Source: Apiotrichum sp. Y4204 | Lineage: Eukaryota; Basidiomycota; Tremellomycetes; Trichosporonales; Trichosporonaceae | Direction of reading: 5' to 3' | NCBI GenBank assembly: GCA_025531455.1 | Contig: JAMYHL010000024.1 | Coordinates: forward strand, 1-64,000 | Length of the DNA: 64,000 bases | Shown: one piece after another, positions 1 to 10,797 of the stretch | Position numbering within the stretch: the stretch's first letter is position 1 | Layout of the letters: every line of letters begins with the position of its first letter | Notes under the pieces: model-generated | What the model saw: only the letters and a program-made list of their open reading frames with translations | Databases searched by the model: none | What the model was told of the DNA's origin: nothing | Translations under genes and position numbers: made by a program

Positions 1-189
1 GTTGCGGCGCGTAAGTCGGGCTTTGGCGGTGCGCCGGGTCGCAAGCACCTCAATGAGCAGGAGGAGGCGGACCGCATTCGCAAGATGGAGGCCCAGCTGC
101 AGTCCTTCGAGGGCGGCAGGAGTGCGGCTGCGCCGACATACCAGGAGGAGGAGTCGAGTGAAGAGGAGGAGTCGAGCGACGAGGAGTGA
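1..189 (+). CDS. 3' end of a gene with acidic tail (partial; possibly BET/Bdf1-like)
   Basis: The frame beginning at base 1 is open for 62 codons and ends at a TGA at 187-189. It encodes a basic stretch (AARKSGFGGAPGRKHLNEQ), a short charged helix (EEADRIRKMEAQLQSFE) and a run of Glu/Ser ending SSDEE. A basic segment, a short E/R helix and a terminal Ser/Glu/Asp tail resemble the part after the NET domain of fungal BET bromodomain proteins (Bdf1). Too little is present to be sure. The rest of the gene lies left of the window, so start, introns and domains cannot be seen. Any other nuclear protein with an acidic tail is possible. Confidence 0.55.
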   Translation, partial: VAARKSGFGGAPGRKHLNEQEEADRIRKMEAQLQSFEGGRSAAAPTYQEEESSEEEESSDEE

Positions 190-1394
190 GCAGAGCGTCG
201 GAGAGAGTCGAGACGATACGAGTACAGAGAGAAGTTTCACGACAGCGCGTGCGTGACCAGAACAGTATGACCCAGAGCATATATGGTCGCTACGATCAGT
301 GTGGTAATGGGGGCCTTTGCATATGTGGCCATCGTAGTTTGCGCCAAGACCAGTAGTCATGTAGACGGCGCGTGGGTGACGCATGCCGAGTATGTAGGCA
401 ACGGCAATAGGCAATGCCGTGTGCCTTGCATAGCGACTCGATATGCAACTTATAGTCAGTACCGAACTGGACAGAACAGATGTGCAGAGCAGAACAGAGA
501 GGGCAACGGTTGAGAGTGAGAGATATTGTGGTGAGCGCTTAGCTGCGTGGGAGCTCAAGAGTCGACAAAGAGAGTACAGTAAGTTGGGCAGCATTGAAGA
601 AGTTAGTTGGGCAGAATTGAAGAAGCACGCAGTTGCGCTGCAACGGAGATACACGATGGAGTCATCGAAGGTCGTCGTAGATTGCAGAACTCAGTGAAAT
701 CGCACCGGCTCGAGGGCTGCTGACTTGCGGATATCGAGCGGAGATGCTCGGTTGATACACTCAGGGAATGAAAAACAATGGGTCCTTGGCGTCATAGTGG
801 ATACTGGTGATGCTGGGGTCGCAGCTTCACTGGATCCCAATGATGATAGCATGACTGTGCAACTGTACTGAACCTCGACGGCGTCCATAATGACGGGCAT
901 GAATCGGTCTGTGCATCATGCTGGGTATTATATACTGTAGTTGCTGGCGCCGCATCCTCAGCGTGGAGTGTGAGACAACCCACAATGACGACGATATTGC
1001 ACGATGGAGTGGGTGTGTTACCACAACAGCGGAGGCTCGGCGCACTTCACACGACGTCATATCCCCAAGACCGCCGACAATATACCGATAACGCACCGAG
1101 TCACCGTCCGGGTCGCTGTTTCTCGCGTCTTGTGCCGTCGTGTAGCGCCCTGCGCGACGGCCGATGCACTGCGAGCTGCGAGGGCAGCAGGCTGTCCGGC
1201 GGCTATTGACGTTTCACGCTATGAGCTCATCTAAAAGTGGGAGCTCCCACGCTGGATGATCCACCGGCGCTGGAGACTGTTTATATACCCCAGTTGCACC
1301 TCGCACTCTTCCTTCTTCCTTTGCCCCATCCCACTTTCCCAATCTATTGTTTCTTTTTTTTTCTCGTAGCTACCCTCCACAAGTTTACTCCAAA
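190..1394. other. Intergenic region with promoter of the aldo-keto reductase gene
   Basis: No coding potential is convincing in either strand. The right end looks like a promoter: a TATATA element lies near 1283-1287, followed by a pyrimidine-rich tract up to the ATG at 1395. Confidence 0.6.
1282..1288 (+). promoter_or_regulatory. TATA box of the aldo-keto reductase gene
   Basis: A TATATA sequence sits about 110 bases before the start codon and is followed by a long C/T-rich initiator-like tract, the usual arrangement for strongly expressed genes in this window. Confidence 0.5.
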
Positions 1395-3049
1395 ATGGCC
1401 CCTTCTACCTTCACTCTCAATGACGGCCGCAAGATCCCGGTACCGGGTTTCGGCACTGTGAGTAACTGGAAGGGCAGGCGAGCAGCTCACCACGGGTGTG
1501 GCTGAGCTGGGGCTGGAGCCGACTGGTTGAACCAGCTTGATCTTTTCTGGAGCTGCTCAGCTCCACGGAAGTGGTCGGTCCAGCCCAGCGCCTGAGCCCA
1601 CCGCTCTGGATGGATGGAAGAACTGTATGCTGACACCATGCCTTGTGACTGCCTGCCACACTATTGTGTCCATTGCCTTTGATTCGCGTTGCCATGACCG
1701 TGCTCGTCTCCTCGATCATTCTCGGCTTGATCATACAGTGGCAGTCTCCGTGAGTGTGTGCTGGCTGTTTTGCTTGTTTCCGACGTCGCTAACATACAGT
1801 CCGGGCGAGGTTGCTAAGGCTGTCGAGTGCGCCATCAAGGCCGGCTACCGCCACATTGACTGCGCATGGGCGTACGGTACGTTGCACCCGCAATTGTGCA
1901 TGACGAGAAGGGCAGGATTGGTCGCTAGGAGGTATCGAACAATGGGAGGAAGTGTGGCATTGCGGATCTTATTCCCCGTCTCGTCGTCTCCTCCCGACTG
2001 TTCGGCTCTCCTGCCCTACTCTGGCACACCAACTCCCCTGTAATACATACTGACATGTCGCAGGCAACGAGGCCGAAGTCGGTCAGGGTATCAAGGCCGC
2101 CGGCGTCCCCCGTGAGGAGCTCTGGATCACCTCGAAGCTCTTCGAGCTCCACCACCACCCCGAGCACGTCGAACTCGCCATCAAGGACACGCTCAAGAAC
2201 CTTGGCATCGACTACCTTGACCTCTACCTTATGCACTGGAACGTAAGTGGCCCCTTTCTATGGCTTCACCTGTTGGCTCCCAGATCATCTCTGACGGCAG
2301 ATCAACTGGCAGGTTGAGGCGCCTGAGGGCAAGCTCCCGCAGAATGAGAATGCCAAGGTCTCCAAGGAGGGCAAGAAGCTGCTCGACGTGCCCCTCTCTG
2401 ACGACGTGATGCCTACGTGGCGCGCGATGGAGAAGCTCGTCGACCAGGGCCTCTGCAAGTCGATCGGTCTTTCCAACCACAACATCAACCGCACGCGCAA
2501 GGTCCTCAAGGAGTGCCGCATCAAGCCCGTCGCCAACCAGTGCGAGCTTTCCATCCAGTGCCCCCAGTGGGAGCTCGTTGACTGGTGCAAGAAGCACGAC
2601 ATTCTCATGGAGGGCTACTCGCCTCTCGGCAGCACCGACGGCGAGAAGCTCCGCAACAACGACACTATCGTTGAGATTGCCAAGAAGCACGACGTCCAGG
2701 GCGCGAACATCCTCATCTCGTGGCTCATCAAGCGCGGCATCTGCCCCCTCCCCAAGTCGGTCACCCCCAAGCGTATCGAGTCCAACTTCAAGGGTGAGTT
2801 TGAGCGGCGCCGTACTGCGACCTCCACGAGTGGAATCGAGGTGGCGCTCTGCATCTCATTTAAAAGCTCCAATACTAACCGCCAGTCGTTGACCTCTCGG
2901 ACGAGGAGTTTGAGAAGATCAACAAGGTCGCCAAGGAGATTCCTTCCCAGCGTGTCTGCGACCAGTCGAACGACTTTGAGCCCTACTACGACATCTTCCA
3001 GGAGAACGACTCTGAGCACAACGACAAGGTCCAGTGCAAGAAGGACTAG
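1395..3049 (+). CDS. Aldo-keto reductase, NADP(H)-dependent (six exons)
   Basis: Exons 1395-1457, 1739-1749, 1800-1876, 2064-2242, 2301-2793 and 2887-3049 join in phase to give 328 residues, the normal size of a single-domain aldo-keto reductase. The N-terminus ([16 protein letters not shown]) starts the barrel. The catalytic tetrad is visible: Asp and Tyr in [12 protein letters not shown], Lys in ITSKL, His in LYLMHW. The IGLSNHN and [13 protein letters not shown] segments match the family's beta-6 strand and NADP-binding strand. It probably reduces sugar aldehydes, glycerol-type carbonyls or xenobiotic carbonyls in the cytosol, but substrate cannot be read from sequence. Exon 2 is only 11 bases; skipping it would break the frame. 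A TATA box and C/T-rich leader suggest inducible or high expression. Confidence 0.93.
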
Positions 3050-3744
3050 GCGTCGAACAGGAGACCGTATAGGTCGTTGTTGAGTGTGAAGTAGCTGTAC
3101 CGTATGCAGATATAGAAAGATCACATAAGATTGGCGGCAGTAGCATGATAGCCCATCGATTAAAGATCATTGATCGTCTGTCGACCCGTCGGGGGATAGA
3201 ACGTGCTTTACATACAGGATGGCCCTTGCAGATCATGGTCTGCGGATTTGCAGATCCACTCAGGACAAGTCTTCGATTCTAAACTTCAAAGATTAACGAT
3301 CCTTTCCGGACGATTCTAATCAACACACATCCCCACTGTATCACTGAAACGCAAACACAACAACAGGAGGACGCGCACAGCTGACAATGAACACCCAACC
3401 TCAACCGTCAACCTCCAAACTGGTCCGTGTTGCCCTATTACTTGAAGTTGGCGAGAAGGGCGCGGCGTGCCGTACACATCGTCCTGGCTCCGTGCCGAAC
3501 CTTGCCCAAACGCAAACTAGCATGGAGACATGGAAATAAAGACACGCAATGAGAACGAGAACGAGAACGAGAACGAGAGCGAGAGCAGCGCATAATGTTC
3601 GGCCCACTATGGGACTTGGTAAATCCCGGCCATGGGGCTCGTAGAATGATGGCAACGAAAACTGGTTACGCAGATACTTATGTTCTGGATTCTTGAGACT
3701 TCGATATACCGCGAGCTGCCCACTGCGCGCCGCGTACCGACGAC
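3050..3744. other. Intergenic region with hexanucleotide repeat
   Basis: This holds the 3' untranslated region of the reductase gene and a GAGAAC repeat at 3551-3588. No intact gene is seen. The phrase GYADTYVLDS can be read around 3664-3693 in another frame and may be a frameshifted piece of the ligase relic that follows, but this is weak. Confidence 0.5.
3551..3588 (+). repeat. GAGAAC tandem hexanucleotide repeat
   Basis: About four perfect GAGAAC units, followed by two GAGAGC variants. The tract lies just left of the truncated acyl-CoA ligase fragment. Confidence 0.8.
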
Positions 3745-4058
3745 GCGACCCCCAACAAGTCGTGGGAGTGAAATGCCATCTCACGGGACAGGTACCCCTC
3801 GGCTTTGTCGTCCTCAAGCCTGGCGCCGAGGTGGATGTAGCGACACTGCAGGCCGAGCTGGTGGCACGCGTGCGCGCCGAGGTCGGCGCGTTTGCGTCCC
3901 CTTCTCGAGTCGTGGTCGTCGACGCGCTGCCCAAGACGCGCTCGGGCAAGATTCTGCGCAAGACGATGCGCCAGATTGTCGATGGGGAACGGCCAGACGT
4001 GCCGGGTACGATCGAGGATGTGGGTGTGCTCGAATCCTTTGCGGCTGTTGTTGCGTAG
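3745..4058 (+). pseudogene. Truncated acyl-CoA ligase: C-terminal domain of a propionyl-CoA synthetase-like protein
   Basis: The frame ending at the TAG at 4056-4058 encodes about 100 residues of the C-terminal domain of the acetyl/propionyl-CoA synthetase family (AMP-forming, ACSS3/PrpE branch). Visible marks are VVGV..LTGQVPLGFVVLKPG, then LPKTRSGKILRKTMR, the conserved A10 motif with the catalytic lysine, then the branch-typical TIEDVGVLE. There is no ATG before the homology and no large N-terminal adenylation domain upstream; the sequence on the left is non-coding and carries a simple repeat. The first residues of the homology look already altered (KCH where the family usually has PD-hydrophobic). 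It is best read as a recent dead fragment from duplication or rearrangement. An unrecognised 5' exon far upstream is a less likely alternative. Confidence 0.8.
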
Positions 4059-4754
4059 TTGGTCGTGTCTGGGTCGTGTAGCGTAAGAATTATCATGTAC
4101 CATTGAGTGTCAATACCCTTGGGGAAGCCTGACAGATATCATAAAGGATGCAGAGGAATGTCAGTCATGAATGCTCTATCGCCACAAATCGCCACAAATG
4201 ATCGTCCAAGACGTGACGGTCGGAACGCGTCATCCAACGCGATCGCCATTATATTGACACTGCCGATACGAGAATCCCAAGCGGGGCAAGGGGTTCATGG
4301 CGTCTTGCAGACATCCCGTCTGCGCACAGATTTAGCCGATAGCCCTCCTGAGTTCTCGCTGGCTTTCCAACAGCTAGTGTACACGGCTACATGCCAGTAT
4401 CTACAAGTCTCAATATGGACATGACAAGTCACCGGCCTGTGCTGGCGCCGGGATCGTGATGATGGTGGTGCGGGCCCATGGAGGAATGAATGGTTGAATG
4501 AAAATGAATATGAAGCGCTGCGCTGTGTGGCTGCCGTTTGCTGTCTGCTTGATTGCTGAAGTGATGAAGTGCCAAGTGCGGAAGTGTTGAAATGTAATGT
4601 GTCAAGGCTCATGGCTCATGGGATGGTTGGAGCTCATGAGGTTGGTGGTAATGTTGTCGTGTGATCGTGTAATGACGGGTTGTCTCTCAAGGTCCCGTTC
4701 CTGAGTTTCCTTCTCGTGATGCGGTCCGCCGGCTCGGCTTTTCGGGTTGTGCCA
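4059..4754. other. Intergenic, no gene seen
   Basis: This is the convergent 3' region between the ligase relic (+) and the Ser/Pro-rich gene (-). It is rich in ATG and TGA-containing repeats and shows no family similarity in any frame. Confidence 0.5.
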
Positions 4755-5999
4755 TTACCATCGCTCGTCCATCGACTCGTGCTGCTCCCGGTCGGCTCTG
4801 CCCCGCACCGGACTCGATTGGTCATCCTCTGGTCCATGGCGCCGGCGACGGGCGACATTGAGCGCGGCGAGGAGACGGTTGGCCTCCTCGTAACCCGTGC
4901 GAACAGTCTCGGCCTCATGGGCCTGCCGGAGAGCGTCGTGGATAGGCGACGGGGCGGGGCCAGCAGGGGCATCTAGTGGGCTGAAGGGGCCGATCAAGGG
5001 TGACGAAGCGTAGTCGGACGACACGAGGCCTGGCGTGTCGAGGGGTGTCCGCTGATGGTGACGGTATGCACTCGGAAGACTGTAGGGCGTTGCCTGCATG
5101 GCGCCTGGCGACGCAATACGTTGCTGCGCGGGAGTAGAGAGAAGGCTGTCATGAGCAGCAGGCTGTGCGCCGTTGATAGCCTCGACACGCGCACGGTGCT
5201 AATCTCATTAGCGGGGCAAAACAACAATGATGCTTACCAATGCGTAGAGGACGCTGTTCTGGGCCGAGTACTCGTCACCCCATTCGCGGAGACGCTCGTC
5301 CTCGGTCCACTCATCATCCCGGAAGGGTGTAGACGACGGGGGGTTGTGGCGCACGGGCGAGGAAGACATGTGCGAAATGATGTTTGGGCGTTCAGGTGTG
5401 GCTTGGGGGTGGGCTCGGCGATACCGCTCGCCCGCAGGAGAGAAGTTTGGTGAACGCGAGTCGTGCCGGGACTGGAGCTGCGCCGGGAGATGCTGATGCG
5501 AGTGTGACGGGTGGGCGTACAGCGAGGGCGGTTGGGCAGTGTTCGGGGCGCTCGCACTCCTCGCGCTTGGGTCCTGTAACCGCTCCCACTGGCTGGTGCG
5601 GCGGCGCTCGACGGCCCGCCTGGCGACCCAGATACTCCCCTCGGCGCTGTCGTCGTCGTCGCAGTCGCCGTGGCGGCGTAACGGGGAGCTGACGGCCGCT
5701 TGGGACGAGTTGTCGTCATACGCATTGTGACTTGCCTCTCCGAGGGACGTGTTTGTCGTCTGCCAAATGGGCGGCGGTGGAGGCGGCGCAAACATCCGGT
5801 TGCTGTTGTTTCCTGGATGCGCAGCGAATGCAGCATAACTGTTGCCACCGCCACTACATGGGAAGCCCGCTGCGTTCGCGCGCTCGGTGCGCCGGCGCCG
5901 CTTGAGGAGGACGTCTAATGGTGATGCGAGCGAGTCGCCGCCGTACACTGGCGAGGGGGAGCGGGCGCGCTTGCCGCGGGCCGGAGCAACGTCCGTCAT
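4755..5999 (-). CDS. Unrecognised Ser/Pro/Arg-rich nuclear-type protein (two exons)
   Basis: Exon 1 is 5238-5999 and exon 2 is 4755-5198, giving 401 residues. The 39-base intron (GTAAGC...TTAG on the minus strand) carries an in-frame stop, so it must be removed. Joining continues the frame as NSVLYAL/HRARVEAINGA. The start at 5999 (MTDVAPARGKRARSPSP) is chosen because the longer reading above it looks like a 5' leader. Visible features are an N-terminal basic cluster (GKRARSPSP and KRRRR) that would serve as a nuclear signal, a proline run, many SP/TP dipeptides (SSSPVRHNPPSSTPF), an acidic EWTEDERLREWGDE stretch, and a C-terminal helix (ALRQAHEAETVRTGYEEANRLL). I recognise no family. A phosphorylated nuclear regulator is plausible from composition only. 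Confidence 0.75.
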
Positions 6000-6566
6000 C
6001 CTGAATTGGCTGTGGAGGGGGTGGCAAGACACAAGAGCTGTCTGTAGAGAGGGGCAGAGTAGAAGGTGTCAAGTGTGAGGTCAAGGGAGAAGATACAAGC
6101 AGCAATGAGGTCAAGCGGGATGAGGAGGGGACACGGGAAGAAATAATGATGATGATGGTTTTCCGAAGAATGATTGGGAGAGGCGATGATGGATGTGTGG
6201 ATGAATATGGCGGGGTGGATCTGGAAAGTGGAGAGGATGGGATGTGTGTTGTGAGCAGAGCCAAGCCATTTCGGCAGCAGCGCAGCAACCCAGCAGCAGT
6301 CCAGCCGGGGGAGCCACAACACACAACACACACACAAAGCCCAATTGTAATGACGCTAAAGACGGGTGTCTAATAATGCATTACGTCACCTAATACATTC
6401 TACAAACTTTGTAATTCTACACGTGTCATTTGTAAGCCAAGCGCCAGGCGCCCAATTGCCCAAGCGAGTAATTGCGAGTAAATAGTAGATAAATGCCCCT
6501 CACGTGGGCTTGAAGCTGGATTTCCGCCAAATCTACCTCTCGACTATGATACAGCCTACCTACCAA
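6000..6566. other. Divergent 5' region between the Ser/Pro-rich gene and U6
   Basis: The left part is the leader/promoter of the minus-strand gene at 5999. The right part is the 5' flank of U6. A CACGTG hexamer lies at 6501-6506, about 60 bases before the U6 5' stem-loop. No coding sequence is seen. Confidence 0.5.
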
Positions 6567-6592
6567 TCGCCCGCCGTAAGGCGGGCAATACT

Positions 6593-6624
<32 letters not shown>

Positions 6625-6688
6625 TGCCCCTGCATAAGGATGACAAAAACTGCGCACAGAGAGGTCCACTTCGGTGGAAATATTTTTT
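6567..6688 (+). ncRNA. U6 spliceosomal snRNA
   Basis: The catalytic core matches U6 almost base for base: AAAATTGGAACGATACAGAG, then AAGATTAGCATTGCCCCTGC, then ATAAGGATGACA. These include the ACAGAGA box that pairs with the 5' splice site and the segments that pair with U4 and form the internal stem-loop. Before the core is a perfect seven-pair stem (GCCCGCC at 6569-6575 with GGCGGGC at 6580-6586) closed by a GTAA tetraloop, matching the U6 5' stem-loop. After it, TCCAC at 6665-6669 pairs with GTGGA at 6674-6678 around a TTCG tetraloop. The gene ends in a T run at 6683-6688, the RNA polymerase III terminator and source of the 3' uridine tail. Ends are estimated to within a few bases. There is no intron in the core, unlike the U6 genes of some other basidiomycetes. 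Confidence 0.97.
6683..6688 (+). terminator. RNA polymerase III terminator of U6
   Basis: Six consecutive T residues directly follow the U6 3' hairpin. Confidence 0.85.
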
Positions 6689-7014
6689 GAGTTCTGCCAC
6701 TACTAATAAGCAGAGCATGCTATTCCTTGTATCTCGTCGAGCGTTGTGGTGCAGGTGCATCCGTCCAACCTCACTCTGTCCGATATGATACGCAATGCAT
6801 TCTCGTACACTCTGGCTCCATGATCATATGCCTACTGACCGGGGTATGCGCACCGGACCCCACCACGACTCGGGGGCTGGGATTCCAATGGGTGGTTTGT
6901 CGCTTTTCCTCTGCCGCCGCGCGCCACACGGCAGCCCACTCGTCTACATCTTCCCGCTCCTTCAGATTAAATAATGATGGCGCTACTTGCGCCTTGCGTT
7001 CAGCGGCCACTGGC

Positions 7015-9832
7015 TCAAAACTCAAACCCGGCAGAACGGAACACGTTCAGGTCGGTGCCGGGACGCGCCTGCTCCGCAAGAGCGGGCATGTCGAGCGCAA
7101 TGAGCGCGCGGCGGAGCGTAGCCCACAGGGAGTACGCCTCGGGCGCCGAGCCGCCGCCGACACCGTCATTGGGCTGAAGTGCCAGTGCTGCGAGGACTGC
7201 AATGTTAGTAATTGGATCAAACAGTGGTGTCGGCTGGGTCCACTATCTACTCACAGTGCTCGGCGGCTTCACGGTGAACGCCAATGTTGAGGCACGCAAC
7301 ACCGAGGTTGGCGATCGCGCGGGTGAACGTCGGCTTTATCTCGAGAGCACGGCGGTATGCGTCAACGGCCTCCTCGGGGTCACCACCGTTGGCGAGAGTG
7401 GCACCGAGACGGTTCCAAAGGAGGTAGTCGTCGGGGCGCTCGCCCAGGGCGGCTGTCCAGCACGAGCGCGCCTCACCAAACTCGCCCTGCATGTAGTAGA
7501 GCGTGCCGAGGCCGACCTGAACGTCGGGGTCGACGTGTCCGGCAGACGCGTACTGCTCACGCGCGAGCGCGAGATACTGCTCTGCAATGCGCTGGTGCAG
7601 CGCCCAGGGGTTGTCAGACCCAATGAACTCCGTGCGGCTCGGGGCAGGACCAGCGTGCGCCGGGTGCAGCTGGGTGAGGAGCTGGTGGAGTGTGGTAAGC
7701 GCCGCGAGATCGAGCGACTCGTTGACGTAAGAGATGGCGAGGTTGGTAAGCAGCTCGCCGGCAACATTAGGGCCGCCACCGTCGTTGAGCATCTTGCGAC
7801 CCTGCTCGAACGCCGCCAGCGCCTTGTCCTCCATCTCGTTCTCGGCCTGCGTGCGGCCCAGCGTCGCCCAAGCCTCAGAGCGGGTCACACCGGCCTGCTG
7901 GCAGTCCGCATCAGTCGCCTTCTGAAGGAACGCCTCGATGAGTAGGGCAGCATCCGAGAGGCTGGCGCCCGCCGAGAGAACACGCTGCGCCTCGCGCCAA
8001 GCCTCAACAGCAGGAAGCGACATGAATTTGTTGGGATTGGCGAACTGGTAGTCGACAGCCGGGGGCAGGCCATCCTCAGCCATCTGGTTGTTGTACAGGT
8101 CGCTACCTGTGCCAAACTCGAGCTGGTCGTCGAGTGGGGTTTGCCCCACATCCGGGCGATTAAGAGACTCCTCGAGGATATCAAACGTGTCGTCCTCGCC
8201 GTCGACAAACTGTAAAGTGTTAGTTTACTGTGGCTAAAGTCAAGAGTGGGCGTGGGACAACACGGCCTCCGCTGCGCACCTCCCCCCGTTGTGTGGACCG
8301 CGGAATGGCGGCCGGCAGGCGTGTCACAGAGCTCTCCACGGCCCCGAGCTGCTGCTCGAGCTCGCAGGTGGAACAAGAACACTGCCGGTCTCCGCCATAT
8401 ATTGAGCGCATGACCACGTCGCCGTCGCCTGGCGGAGAGTTTGTTCGTATTTGATCGCTGGCTTCGCTGAGACTTGTTCTCCGACTGGTGATCATGTTTG
8501 CGAGCGCCTTTTCCTGATCGTCAAGCAAGCTTCGCCACTCGTCAAACATGCCGTCCATGTCGACGTCGGCATCGGCCCCTCTCCCCACGCCGGGATCATG
8601 CTTTTGACTTCCCACACCCACGCCCTCCCTATCTAGCTCGCGCCCACCCACCTGGCTAAACTCCTTCTCCCACTCTGCCAGCTGGTTAAGGCGCTCCGCC
8701 TCGGGCTTGAGGCTCTCCCACACGGCATCGAGGTCGCCCTTGAAGTCGGCCTTGGTCTCCTCCTCGGTCGGCTCCTTCTCCTTGGGTTCCTCGGCCTTGG
8801 TCTCCTCCTTGGCCTCTTCCTGCTTGGGCTCGACGTTCTGCGCACGGGCATCGGCGAGCGCGCGCTCAAACGCAGCCTCCATCTCAGCGTGCCCGGCCTG
8901 GAGCGGTGCGGGGTTGGCGAGTTGCTGCGCGTACATCGGCTGCAGGCGCGGCTGGTACGTCTGCAGGCCGCTGGCGAACGGGTTGGCGGGCATCCCGTAC
9001 TGCTGCGGCTGGTACTGCTGCTGCTGCTGCTGTTGCTGAGGCATTGGCACCTCGCGGCCCTTGCCCTTGCCGAACGACTCGGCCCAACCAGACGACTGCT
9101 GCTGCATCGACTGAGGCTGCTGCCACTGTGCGGGGCCCTGCGCGGGCTGCTGGTGGAACTGGTTCCACTGCTGGTTCAGATCCGCAGGCTGGGCCGTGCG
9201 AGGGCCCGCGGGAAGGGGCACGCTGACTGGTCCTGGCTGAGACAGCGCCTGAGAAAGGTGGGAAAGGTTGAAGGGATGGGGGACTGCATGGGCGGGCCCC
9301 GCCTGCGCGGGCCCAGCATGCTGCTGGCGGAACGCCGACTGGGACGACCCAGCGCCGGGAGACGAAACGCGGTCCTGGAATGTCAGCGGCTGTGCATCGG
9401 TGTACAATTTGGGGACAGCGAGCGGGCTCGTTCTGGTGATTACAAAGCCCGTTTGGAGTCCGTGGCGGAGAAAGTGGAGGCGGAGGGGAGGCTGACGACT
9501 GCACGGGATTCGGCTTGCAGGCCGTAGTGGAGTGGCGACAGCGGCGGCCGCAGCGACGGTAGCGAGCAGCGTGGGAAGAGCCCCGAGCTATGTATTGCTG
9601 TCACGACCGCATCTGCGCACGACACGACCGCTCCACTGTACACTGTGCCGTTGGGAGCTGGAGCTCCAGTCCCAAACCTCCATTCGGCGGCGGATCCCCG
9701 TCGAAGCACTCCAAATTCGGTGGCTGTGAGACTTACGCGGAAGACCGAGTTGTCGACGTCGGCGCGCTTGAGCATGCTGTTGAGCGGGTTCGAGCTGGCC
9801 GAGCAGTCGGCGCCGTTGAGGAGGGACTGCAT
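7015..9832 (-). CDS. PEX5: PEX5, peroxisomal import receptor for PTS1 cargo
   Basis: Minus-strand exons 9737-9832, 8652-9374, 7255-8209 and 7015-7196 join in phase to 651 residues, the usual length of Pex5. The protein cycles between cytosol and peroxisome membrane, binding C-terminal SKL-type signals. The N-terminus MQSLLNGADCSASSNPL carries the conserved Cys10 used for ubiquitin-dependent export. The first half is Gln/Pro-rich, with WAESF and WEKEF pentapeptides (WxxxF, Pex14/Pex13 binding) and a polyglutamine run. The second half, from about residue 340, is a TPR array, with the typical VDPDVQVGLGTLYYMQGEFGEA and YLLWNRLGATLANGGDPEEAVDAYRRALEI segments. The last exon carries the usual C-terminal helices (SLWATLRRALIALDM). 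The intron between exons 2 and 3 (8210-8651) is long and its donor GTGGGT is an inference; see findings. Confidence 0.95.
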
Positions 9833-10797
9833 GGTGGTGGTGGTGTGGTGTGGGGGGAAGAGTGGGTGGTGTGATGAGAGTGGTGGAAATGTAAATGCGC
9901 GGAGAACGGAGACGGAGAGATTGTGGATGATGGCAGGTGGAGTAGAGAGCTAGGCCGCCAGTGGGAGTGCGAGGAGATTGCGGCTGCCAGTGTGGGGGGA
10001 GTAGACGCTAGAGCGCAGCGCGCGCCCAGCCGGCGGGATCTGGCTTTTGGCTGGCCGTTTTGGGTGGGAAAAGCCGCGGCGCGTGTGCGTACGAGTGTAC
10101 GAGCGATTGTCGGTGGGTCCAGATTGATTGATGGGTACAGATGGCCCCGGCTATGTCGGATAACCCCGCACTCTCTGCCCCACAACCAAGAAGACAAAGA
10201 AACAAGCAATTAAGAACAAGCAAGAAAACACAGTCCCTCACAGGCATTCTCATCTCTCTCGCTCAACGTTTATATATCTCGACATGACATGCATACACTA
10301 CTCCATCCATTCTCTCGGACCAAAGGGTTGCGGATATCACTCGCCGCGTACCCGGATAACAAAAGACTGGGGATGGAGATCAGGCGATGAGGCCGCGCTG
10401 CTCGCACAGCCCGGGCAGCCCGGGCCGCTGACATGACTTACTTGCTCGGCCGCCGGGCTTCTCCGACCACTGCCGCCTTCGCTTCGGCGCTTGGCCGTGC
10501 CAACAATTCCACAATCTACAGCAGCGACAACGCCCGTCCTCGTGGTGGCGACTCGGTCTCGGCTATCGCGTCCGGGGTGGATGTCGGCGTTGATACATGG
10601 CGATCGGGCAAGGTGTCTGGAGCAGTCTGCACACGGAGCTCCGGACAGGGTCTGTTCTCATGTCGAGCTGTGTTGCAGCCAAGTTGCTCGTTATCCCCCA
10701 TTCAAGCCATGCTCTTCTTGTTCCTGATCTTGGATAACACTCGCTCCGTCTCCACTCTCACAATCACTCGTGCATGGCATGAATCATAAAGTACACA
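9833..10797. other. Intergenic: PEX5 leader and 3' flank of the FHA protein gene
   Basis: The two minus-strand genes are arranged in tandem here. The left part is the C/T-rich (on the minus strand) PEX5 leader. I find no gene in the remainder. Confidence 0.5.
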
